Shown here: piece by piece, positions 1 to 5,461 of the stretch
Layout: each line of letters begins with the position of its first letter
Position numbering within the stretch: position 1 is the stretch's first letter
Source: Anaerolineaceae bacterium
Lineage (GTDB): Bacteria > Chloroflexota > Anaerolineae > Anaerolineales > Anaerolineaceae
NCBI GenBank assembly: GCA_028699715.1
Contig: JAQVUC010000051.1
Coordinates: forward strand, 1 to 6,962
Reading direction: 5' to 3'
Length of the DNA stretch: 6,962 bases
Translations under genes and position numbers: made by a program
The notes under the pieces: generated by a model
Database searches by the model: none
Told to the model about the DNA's origin: nothing
The model's input: only the letters and a program-made list of their open reading frames with translations

Positions 1-280
1 CAAGCACTTTTCGGGGAGGAATGGTTTTCAACCTGGCTAACAATTCAGCGGAGTTTTTGGGGGGATTGAGCGAGTGAATAAACTTCAGCGGAACTGAAAC
101 AATTTGCGCTGCCTCCTCCAGGGTGGGACGGTACTCGACTGGTACGCGTGAACGCACCCCCGCAGCCCAGGAAGCGCGCACGCTATAGCGCTCCGGCTCG
201 TGTAAGATCCTCAGGCTGATGAATAGGTCATAAGCCGTGCCGATATCCCAGTGAATTTTTGTTTTTACTTTTTCATCCAT
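1..280 (-). CDS. Probable ArsR-like transcriptional regulator, N-terminal part (runs off the left edge)
   Basis: The reverse strand reads open from an ATG at 280 to the window edge, giving 93 complete codons that begin MDEKVKTKIHWDIGTAYDLF. GGAGG at 288-292 (reverse strand) lies 7 nt before the ATG and fixes the start. The segment WDIGTAYDLFISLRIL, followed by ASWAAGVRSRVP and a helical stretch, resembles the N-terminus of ArsR/SmtB-like winged-helix regulators common in Chloroflexota (DUF5937-like); this is recalled from memory, not searched. The helix-turn-helix would lie beyond the edge, so DNA binding is not visible here. A palindrome inside its own promoter fits autoregulation. The gene follows the EamA transporter on the same strand after a 166-bp gap but has its own promoter, so the two need not be co-transcribed. 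The reading frame is secure; the family call is moderate. Confidence 0.6.
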   Translation of the reverse strand, partial: MDEKVKTKIHWDIGTAYDLFISLRILHEPERYSVRASWAAGVRSRVPVEYRPTLEEAAQIVSVPLKFIHSLNPPKNSAELLARLKTIPPRKVL

Positions 281-306
281 GACCGCACCTCCGCAGATAT
301 ATATCT

Positions 307-334
307 ATTCTATTAGATAATAGTCTAAAGTCAA
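307..334 (-). promoter_or_regulatory. Promoter of the ArsR-like gene
   Basis: On the reverse strand TTGACT (329-334) is followed after 16 bp by TAGAAT (307-312), a good match to a sigma-70-type -35/-10 pair. Transcription would start near 300, leaving a leader of about 20 nt that carries the GGAGG ribosome binding site. The spacer contains a palindrome, listed separately. This is motif matching by eye. Confidence 0.6.
310..323. promoter_or_regulatory. Palindromic candidate operator, CTATT-AGAT-AATAG
   Basis: A perfect inverted repeat with 5-bp arms and a 4-bp centre covers most of the spacer and the edge of the -10 box of the promoter for the ArsR-like gene. A repressor bound here would block RNA polymerase, and ArsR-family proteins commonly repress their own promoters from such sites. 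The arms are short and AT-rich, so chance cannot be excluded. Confidence 0.4.
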
Positions 335-446
335 GTCAGGCTGTTTCTTGCAGGTTGTGATAGGGACTATATGGATTGGCCGAGGATCAAGATCAATTTC
401 TGCAAGTCTTCTGGATTTTTAACTACGGTAGGAACAGTGTGGTGGA

Positions 447-1370
447 TTATGGCAGGCTTTTCTTTTGTTGCCCTTTGAGTTGGACCACCAGGACGGCTGC
501 CAGCATCAGGGCTGAACCGAACCATTCGCGTCCGCTGAGCCTTTCCCCTAGAAAGATCATGCCGCTGATCAACGCAAAAATTGCTTCCAGGCTCAGTATC
601 AAAGCACTGAGTGCCGGATCAACTTTGCTTTGTCCAAAGACCTGAAGGGTGAAGGCTAACCCCACGGCCACGAAGCCGGAATATAACAAGGGGAGGATGG
701 CGGATGAGTTCTGGATCATGCCCTGGTTTTCAACCAAAAGAGAAACCACAAGTGCTGTCACTGCAGTAAACAAAAACTGGCCAAAAGCCAGGGACAGGCT
801 GTCCGTTTTTTGGCTGTAGTGATCCAGGGCTAAAATTTGCAGCGCCCAAAACACGGTTCCAAGCAGCAAGAAAACATCGCCTGCCTGGATGGTCAGTCTT
901 TCACTAATCGACAAAAAGTAAACCCCGGTCAAAGCCAGAAGGACCCCGATCCAAACCCAGCGGTTGCTCTTTTTACCAAAAAACATGGCGATGACCGGCA
1001 CCAAAACCAGGTATAACGAAGTCAGGAAGCCGGCTTTGGAGGCAGTGCTGGTCATGATCCCCAGCTGCTGAAAGCTTGTCCCAAAAAACAAGAAGACGCC
1101 AGCCACCAGACCAGGTAAAACTTTTTCTTTGAACCAGGTTGAACCCAATTTGGATTCAGGTTCAGCAAATTTACTTTTTTTATGTCTGAGAAGCAGGAAG
1201 GGCAACAGGACCAGGCAGCCCAGGAAGAAACGCAGGGCTACAAAAGCAAAGGGCTGCATCCCCTCCATGGCCTTGCGTTGGGCAACGAAACCCGTACCCC
1301 AGATGACCGCTGTCAAAAGCAGCAAAGCTTCACCGGAAATTTTTTGATACCAGGATTTTTCTTTATCCAT
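447..1370 (-). CDS. EamA-domain (DMT superfamily) membrane transporter
   Basis: This 307-aa inner-membrane protein shows about ten hydrophobic helices arranged as two EamA repeats, roughly residues 13-153 and 165-298. Repeat 1 has the typical AVIWGTGFVAQRKAM opening and an LRFF segment near 47. Repeat 2 ends with the characteristic DPALSALILSLEAIFALISG and LGERLSG pattern (251-280). A basic cytoplasmic loop at 62-83 separates helices 2 and 3, and the C-terminus is basic, as usual. The length matches the family norm of about 290-310. DMT carriers export or import small metabolites such as amino acids; the substrate cannot be read from sequence. An in-frame TGA lies 27 nt upstream of the ATG with no alternative start between them, so the start is firm. 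No Shine-Dalgarno is present; a TATAAT box sits 7 nt upstream, suggesting a leaderless mRNA. It is divergent from the glycosidase gene. Confidence 0.93.
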   Translation of the reverse strand: MDKEKSWYQKISGEALLLLTAVIWGTGFVAQRKAMEGMQPFAFVALRFFLGCLVLLPFLLLRHKKSKFAEPESKLGSTWFKEKVLPGLVAGVFLFFGTSFQQLGIMTSTASKAGFLTSLYLVLVPVIAMFFGKKSNRWVWIGVLLALTGVYFLSISERLTIQAGDVFLLLGTVFWALQILALDHYSQKTDSLSLAFGQFLFTAVTALVVSLLVENQGMIQNSSAILPLLYSGFVAVGLAFTLQVFGQSKVDPALSALILSLEAIFALISGMIFLGERLSGREWFGSALMLAAVLVVQLKGQQKKSLP

Positions 1371-1377
1371 CGCAAGG

Positions 1378-1383
1378 ATTATA
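1378..1383 (-). promoter_or_regulatory. TATAAT -10 box of the EamA transporter gene, leaderless geometry
   Basis: On the reverse strand a perfect TATAAT lies with only 7 nt between it and the ATG at 1370, so transcription would be expected to start at or next to the A of the ATG. The intervening bases (CCTTGCG) contain no Shine-Dalgarno. No convincing -35 is seen 16-18 bp upstream. Leaderless initiation is inferred from this spacing. Confidence 0.5.
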
Positions 1384-1425
1384 GTCTGAAGTTCGGCTCA
1401 AAAGTGCTTTTCAGGGCTTCTCGGG

Positions 1426-1431
1426 TAAAAT
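1426..1431 (+). promoter_or_regulatory. Weak -10-like box (TAAAAT) for the GH13 gene
   Basis: TAAAAT lies 25 nt upstream of the GTG start inside the 86-bp divergent gap. Transcription would begin near 1438, giving a short leader that still includes AGGAGAG at 1442-1448, the ribosome binding site. No good -35 hexamer is visible, so this is only a candidate. Confidence 0.3.
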
Positions 1432-1456
1432 TCAATCAAGCAGGAGAGCGAGCAAA

Positions 1457-3163
1457 GTGACAAAAGAAAAAAAACAACCGGAATTAGCTGATCATATCTT
1501 CGGAGATCTCGATAAATCTCCAAAAAATTTACGCTATCACCGCCAACGGGTTCTGGGCGTACATCATTGGGATCAGGTCAAACAACTACAAGCCAAAGAC
1601 GGCTATGAACTTGCCTTTACATCCAGCACACACAGCCAACTTTCTGTTCAATCTCTCACTTTGGAATGGAGTGATGATGATTGGGCTACCCGGCAGGAAC
1701 TCGCTTTTGAAAAGACCGAATTAATGTGGGACACGCTGACCTGGGGTTGGCTGCAAAACTGGCAAGCCCAGCTGCAGGTTCAACCCGAAAAGCTGATCCG
1801 TTATTACGTGAAGGCTAAGTTAAGCAACGGTCAAACGATTTATGCTGATAACCAGGCAAAAACAGAAAAGCAAGCCACGCAGTTTGCCCAATGGTTGAGC
1901 CCCGCCAACGTTGCGCCAGCCTGGTCCAAAACCGCCCGCATCTATCAAATCTACCTCGACCGCTTCAACCCCGGCAGCGGCTCGGATTGGCTGCAGACGG
2001 AGGACGTCACCAAACACTTTGGCGGGACTCTGCGCGGTGTGATCGAAAAATTGGATTACATCCGTGAGCTTGGTTTCAACACGATTTGGCTGACGCCCAT
2101 TTTCCGCAGCCCATCTCATCACGGCTACGACAGCAGTGATTACACCCAAATTGAGCCGCAAATCGGGACCGAAGCAGATTTAGAGGAACTGGTCACAAAG
2201 GCTCATCAACGTGGTTTAAGAATTCTCCTCGACTTTGTAGCCAATCACTGCTCTGACCAGCACCCTGTCTTTCAGAAAGAATTGAAGGGGTCCGAAGCGC
2301 CACAGACGTCATGGTTCCGCTGGCAGAAGTGGCCGGAGAAATATGCCTGTTTTTTCAAGGTCAAAAGCATGCCCGAATTTGATTTGAGTTACGGCAGCCC
2401 TGCCCGGACGCATCTGTTAGAGGTCGCTCAAAAATGGTTGCGCTTTGGGGTGGATGGCTACCGGCTGGACTATGCCAACGGGCCGGAGCGTGATTTTTGG
2501 GTCGATTTTCAACGCGCCTGCCTGCAGGTCCACCCCCTCTGCTGGACTTTTGGGGAGGTGGTGGCGCCCGTGGATGAGCTGCTTCAGTTTTCCGGCAGCA
2601 TGCACGGCACGCTCGACTTTCTCACCTGCCAGGCTTTGAGAGAGACCTTTGCCAGAGGGATCTGGTCCGCTTCGCGCCTGGCGAGTTATTTGGAGACTTC
2701 CCTTCAGGCCTTCCCGCAGGCCTATAGCCGGCCAAGCTTTATTGACAATCACGACATGAACCGTTTCTTTTTTACGGCCGGGGAGAACAAAGCCGCGCTG
2801 CATGCCGCTTTGACCCTGCTTTTCCTGCTGCCCCAGCCTCCCCTCCTTTACTACGGTACCGAAGTACCGCTTTCACAAATGAAATCAATTCACGATCATG
2901 ATTCAGTCGGTTTTGATGTTTCGCGCCTGGCAATGGATTGGGATGAAGAAAAGGATCCTAAAAGCAGAATTTTGATCCGTTCGCTTTCAAAGTTCAGAGA
3001 AGAAAACGCCTGGCTGGCTGAAGCACATTGGGAGACATCATCCTTCAGCAGGGACGGAACCCGGGCAACCATGGAAGTTTCAAGAGATGGTCACAAACTG
3101 CGGGTCACAATCCTCCAGGACAAGAACAAGCCGTTGGTATTCTTTCAAGTTGATCCGCGTTGA
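1457..3163 (+). CDS. Intracellular GH13 (alpha-amylase family) glycosidase, neopullulanase/cyclomaltodextrinase-like
   Basis: This 568-aa enzyme should hydrolyse or transfer alpha-glucosidic bonds in maltodextrin-type glucans. An N-terminal beta-rich domain (about 30-150, probably Ig/CBM-like) precedes a TIM barrel (about 160-500) and a short C-terminal beta domain (about 510-568). GH13 signatures are all present: HGYD (222-225), DFVANH (259-264), GYRLDYA with Arg336 and the nucleophile Asp338, FGE with acid/base Glu367, and IDNHD with His432 and the transition-state Asp433; YYGTE follows at 465-469. The catalytic machinery looks intact. No signal peptide is visible, so it probably acts in the cytoplasm on imported or storage oligosaccharides. 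The start is GTG, with AGGAGAG 8 nt upstream. It is divergent from the EamA transporter and has no sugar-transport neighbour in view. The exact subfamily and specificity (neopullulanase, cyclomaltodextrinase, alpha-glucosidase) are not resolved. No clear terminator follows. Confidence 0.93.
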   Translation: MTKEKKQPELADHIFGDLDKSPKNLRYHRQRVLGVHHWDQVKQLQAKDGYELAFTSSTHSQLSVQSLTLEWSDDDWATRQELAFEKTELMWDTLTWGWLQNWQAQLQVQPEKLIRYYVKAKLSNGQTIYADNQAKTEKQATQFAQWLSPANVAPAWSKTARIYQIYLDRFNPGSGSDWLQTEDVTKHFGGTLRGVIEKLDYIRELGFNTIWLTPIFRSPSHHGYDSSDYTQIEPQIGTEADLEELVTKAHQRGLRILLDFVANHCSDQHPVFQKELKGSEAPQTSWFRWQKWPEKYACFFKVKSMPEFDLSYGSPARTHLLEVAQKWLRFGVDGYRLDYANGPERDFWVDFQRACLQVHPLCWTFGEVVAPVDELLQFSGSMHGTLDFLTCQALRETFARGIWSASRLASYLETSLQAFPQAYSRPSFIDNHDMNRFFFTAGENKAALHAALTLLFLLPQPPLLYYGTEVPLSQMKSIHDHDSVGFDVSRLAMDWDEEKDPKSRILIRSLSKFREENAWLAEAHWETSSFSRDGTRATMEVSRDGHKLRVTILQDKNKPLVFFQVDPR

Positions 3164-3323
3164 TATTGCAAGAATACGAGCTCGTCGCCTTTCTTCAATC
3201 AAATCTTTCAAAAACATTGAAATCCAGCCAATTAAGCCAGGCTTCCTTATTTAATTGTGCGTTTTTTATAAATAGTTAATGCAATAGTCATTACAAATAC
3301 TCGATAATTCATCTTATTTCCCC

Positions 3324-3329
3324 TATAAT
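3324..3329 (+). promoter_or_regulatory. TATAAT -10 box of dps
   Basis: A perfect TATAAT lies 46 nt upstream of the dps ATG in a very AT-rich stretch, which would give a leader of about 40 nt. No recognisable -35 hexamer is present at 16-18 bp, which would fit an activator-dependent or alternative-sigma promoter. Directly downstream, ATTAATTAAT (near 3333-3342) is a 10-bp palindrome that could be an operator, although AT-rich sequence gives such palindromes readily. Confidence 0.42.
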
Positions 3330-3375
3330 TAGATTAATTAATAATAAAAAATAAGAGGATGAAAGGAAATAAACT

Positions 3376-3804
3376 ATGAGTAAAAAATTAGATCTTTATT
3401 TAGCAAATCTGGCAGTAAATTATGTAAAACTTCACAATTTGCACTGGAATGTGGTTGGAAGAGGTTTCAAACAAGTTCACGAGTATCTTGAGGAAATGTA
3501 CGACGAAACCACCGAGAGTTTCGATGAAGTTGCTGAATACCAGAAAATGGTTGGCGAATTCCCCAAAGCTTCCCTCAAGGACTATATGGAAATTGCTACC
3601 ATCAAAGAACTAGAAAGCAAAGATTACGCCATTGAAGACGCTCTGAAAATTGCTGTTGACGATCTGAAGCTTATGCGCGATCTGGCTACCGAAATTCGTA
3701 ATGAAGCCGATGAAAAAGGCGAATTCACCTTGGTTGCCCTGATGGAAGGCGAAGTTGAAGCTCAACACAAGCACATCTGGTTCATCGAATCCATGCTCAA
3801 ATAA
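3376..3804 (+). CDS. dps: Dps/MrgA-type ferritin-like DNA-protection protein
   Basis: Dps proteins form dodecameric shells that oxidise Fe(II) with hydrogen peroxide and store the iron, limiting Fenton damage. This 142-aa protein covers the full four-helix bundle. The inter-subunit ferroxidase ligands can be placed by pattern: His23 (in NLHWNVVG), His35 and Glu39 (HEYLE), Asp50 and Glu54 (DEVAE). Glu at position 39 replaces the Asp of Listeria Dps but is usual in MrgA-type members. The C-terminal helix (EGEVEAQHKHIWFIESML) is also typical. The N-terminal tail is only a few residues with two lysines and the protein is rich in Asp/Glu, so direct DNA binding through a basic tail is doubtful. AAAGGA at 3362-3367 supports the ATG. 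A strong terminator begins 45 nt after the stop, so the gene is probably transcribed alone. Confidence 0.92.
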   Translation: MSKKLDLYLANLAVNYVKLHNLHWNVVGRGFKQVHEYLEEMYDETTESFDEVAEYQKMVGEFPKASLKDYMEIATIKELESKDYAIEDALKIAVDDLKLMRDLATEIRNEADEKGEFTLVALMEGEVEAQHKHIWFIESMLK

Positions 3805-3848
3805 GCATGATTTCGAATCAATCAGTGAAAAATTATTGACTAAAAATG

Positions 3849-3880
3849 AATGGAGCCCTAGGGCTCCATTTTTTTATCAA
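3849..3880 (+). terminator. Intrinsic terminator of dps
   Basis: A perfect 22-nt palindrome (3849-3870, arms AATGGAGCCC around a TA centre) is followed by an uninterrupted run of seven T (3869-3875). It begins 45 nt after the dps stop codon. The folded RNA would have a GC-rich stem of about nine pairs closed by a four-base loop. The core and the following CATTTTTTTATCAA recur after the baeRF gene. Confidence 0.9.
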
Positions 3881-4014
3881 TATCAGGCAATATGGATTAA
3901 TTGATGCAAGAATTTAAGCGATTCAACCACAACCATCACCTTGCCAGGCTAAAAATATTCATGAAATATATCAGATGTTGAGTTACACAGCCACAGTTGG
4001 ATTGACTCAAATAC

Positions 4015-4043
4015 TTGACATGAAAAGTAACAAATTAATACAT
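4015..4043 (+). promoter_or_regulatory. Candidate promoter of the baeRF gene
   Basis: A perfect TTGACA -35 hexamer (4015-4020) lies 49 nt before the ATG. At the expected distance the -10 is poor: ATACAT at 17 bp, or TAATAC at 15 bp. A second TTGAC (4002-4006) precedes it by 13 bp. AAGGAG (4055-4060) follows 9 nt before the ATG and selects the 4070 start over the in-frame ATG at 4085. Confidence 0.45.
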
Positions 4044-4069
4044 GGTATAGAAAAAAGGAGATTTACGCT

Positions 4070-5221
4070 ATGGACGCAATAACAATGACAGAATTAAAAA
4101 AATTCTTAGTCGGAGGTTCTGACTGGCATATTTCCCTTTATATGCCAACTCATAAAGCGGGTCAGGAGACAGAACAAGATCCAATTCGCTTCAAGAATTT
4201 ACTCCAGGAAACAGAGGCGCGTTTACTAGCCAAGGGTCTTCGCACACCGGATGTGCAGGAGATACTTGAACCAGCTCAGCGTCTGTTACAGGAACCGGAC
4301 TTCTGGCGACACCAAAGCCACGGATTGGCTGTGTTTTTTACACCAGATAATTTTTATTTTTATCGCCTGCCACTACATTTTGAAGAATTGGTTATGATCT
4401 CGCGCCGTTTTTATATCAAGCCCTTACTTCCGTTATTTGCTAGCGATGGGCATTTTTATATCCTGGCGCTAAGTCAAAATCAAGTCAGATTGCTGGAAGG
4501 CACACGGGACACAATCGATGAGATAGATCTGGGTAGTATGCCTGAAAGCATAACTGAGGCACTACAATACGAGCGCTTTCACAAACATTTACAGTTTCAT
4601 ACCGGGACTTCATCTGATGGAACAGGCGATCGACCAGGGGGCTTTCATGGACATGACCCTAGTGACGATGATAAAAATATGCTTTTACGTTGGTTCCACA
4701 AGATTGACGACGAGCTACCCAATTTACTTGTTGGCAGACAATCTCCTATAGTGCTATCGGGTGTTGAATATCTTTTTCCACTATACAAAGAGGCAAACTC
4801 CTATCCTCATGTCCTGGAGGAAGGGATTCCTGGCAACCCTGAGCAGTTAAGACCGGAAGAACTCCAAGCTCGAGCCTGGCCACTGGTTCAACCATTCTTC
4901 ATGCAAGCAGAAGAACAAGCTGCCGAACAATATTATCATTTATCTGCCACCAAAAAAACGACAACCGACGTAAAAGAAGCGGTTCGGGCATCGTATCACG
5001 GACGGACGGATGTTCTATTTGTTGCCCTCGGAGTTCAAGTATGGGGCAATTTTGATCCAAGCAGCAATACAGTTCACATTAATCAGACACCTGAGCCCAA
5101 TGATGAGGATTTGCTTGATTTGGCAGCCATGCAGACCATTCTGAATGGAGGAACCGTCTATGCTGTTGAGCCAGAACAGGTACCAGATAACGCCGCTCTT
5201 GCAGCCGTGTTTCGCTATTGA
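4070..5221 (+). CDS. Bacterial eRF1/Pelota-like protein (baeRF superfamily, probably family 3)
   Basis: This 383-aa soluble protein matches, from memory, the bacterial archaeo-eukaryotic release factor (baeRF) families proposed from comparative genomics to act at the ribosome in termination or rescue; activity is not demonstrated for most. The recognisable pattern in order is SLYMPTH (22-28) with QDPIRFKNLL (36-45), FWRHQSHGLAVFF (78-90), IKPLLPLF and FYILALSQNQVRLLEGT (116-145), a Gly/His/Asp-rich loop with GGF at 190-192 (about 177-201), the helix MLLRWFHKIDDEL (204-216), then a C-terminal alpha/beta domain with LSGVEYLFPLY (229-239), GNPEQL (255-260), GRTDVLFVALGVQVWG (311-326) and EDLLDLAAMQTILNGG (346-361). 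No signal peptide or membrane helix is seen. The loop occupies the place where eRF1 carries GGQ, but no GGQ is present. It lies between two hairpin terminators and so is probably monocistronic. Membership in the superfamily is fairly sure; the function is inferred. Confidence 0.75.
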   Translation: MDAITMTELKKFLVGGSDWHISLYMPTHKAGQETEQDPIRFKNLLQETEARLLAKGLRTPDVQEILEPAQRLLQEPDFWRHQSHGLAVFFTPDNFYFYRLPLHFEELVMISRRFYIKPLLPLFASDGHFYILALSQNQVRLLEGTRDTIDEIDLGSMPESITEALQYERFHKHLQFHTGTSSDGTGDRPGGFHGHDPSDDDKNMLLRWFHKIDDELPNLLVGRQSPIVLSGVEYLFPLYKEANSYPHVLEEGIPGNPEQLRPEELQARAWPLVQPFFMQAEEQAAEQYYHLSATKKTTTDVKEAVRASYHGRTDVLFVALGVQVWGNFDPSSNTVHINQTPEPNDEDLLDLAAMQTILNGGTVYAVEPEQVPDNAALAAVFRY

Positions 5222-5318
5222 GAGTAGATACTAAGATTGTCAAAATAATAGGAACATTACTTCTGTCGGCAGGCAGGATTCTCCCAATCCACGACTGGGA
5301 AGCCTTTAGTAGTTGCAC

Positions 5319-5376
5319 AATACATAAAATGGAGCCCGAGGGCTCCATTTTATGTATTTCCACATTTTTTTATCAA
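5319..5376. terminator. Long hairpin terminator after the baeRF gene, possibly bidirectional
   Basis: An inverted repeat with two perfect 19-bp arms (5319-5337 and 5340-5358) around a GA centre begins about 100 nt after the baeRF stop. The inner part is AATGGAGCCC with its complement, as in the dps terminator, and the outer part is AT-rich (AATACATA). A seven-T run follows at 5365-5371. On the plus strand the stem is followed by TC and then the T run, so termination may occur at the T-rich inner arm or after the full stem. The reverse strand also reads a T-rich arm. Confidence 0.8.
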
Positions 5377-5389
5377 AATTTATAAATAC

Positions 5390-5416
5390 TTGTAAAAAAA
5401 AATAAAGTGCTACAAT
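5390..5416 (+). promoter_or_regulatory. Promoter of the lipoprotein gene, extended -10
   Basis: TACAAT (5411-5416) is preceded by TGC, giving an extended -10 (TGn-TACAAT). TTGTAA (5390-5395) is a partial -35 at a short 15-bp spacing. Transcription would start near 5423, leaving a leader of about 40 nt with AAAGGAG at 5449-5455, 6 nt before the GTG start. Confidence 0.55.
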
Positions 5417-5461
5417 GATGGAAGGAAGACAAAAGACGATTTCTATCCAAAGGAGCTGGAA

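Noticed and set aside
376..645. Plus-strand open frame opposite the 3' end of the EamA gene
   Set aside because: It is antisense to a well-supported membrane protein gene, has no ribosome binding site and encodes a protein with no recognisable pattern.
1129..1460. Two overlapping plus-strand open frames (1129-1347 and 1182-1460) across the start of the EamA gene
   Set aside because: Both are antisense to the transporter, compositionally biased, and unlike any known protein; one runs into the GH13 start region.
1820..2803. Minus-strand frames at 1820-2161 and 2417-2803 and a plus frame at 2445-2639
   Set aside because: They lie inside the GH13 gene, whose catalytic motifs are read in the main frame; these are shadow frames.
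2854..2869. Inverted repeat CGGTAC-CGAA-GTACCG
   Set aside because: It lies within the codons for the conserved GH13 YYGTE segment, has no T tract and is best explained by coding constraint.
3176..3185. Ten-base palindrome ACGAGCTCGT just after the GH13 stop codon
   Set aside because: There is no loop, no T tract and no second copy; it is compatible with chance.
3234..3244. AAGCC-A-GGCTT as a terminator for the GH13 gene
   Set aside because: The loop is one base, so at most four pairs could form, and the following T stretch is interrupted.
4002..4019. Two TTGAC repeats before the baeRF gene as a CtsR-type operator
   Set aside because: The 13-bp period and the flanking bases do not match the CtsR heptad repeat; the second copy is better explained as a -35 box.
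5079..5363. Minus-strand 94-codon frame crossing the baeRF stop and the long hairpin
   Set aside because: It starts inside the hairpin, overlaps the conserved C-terminus of the baeRF protein and shows no ribosome binding site or family pattern.
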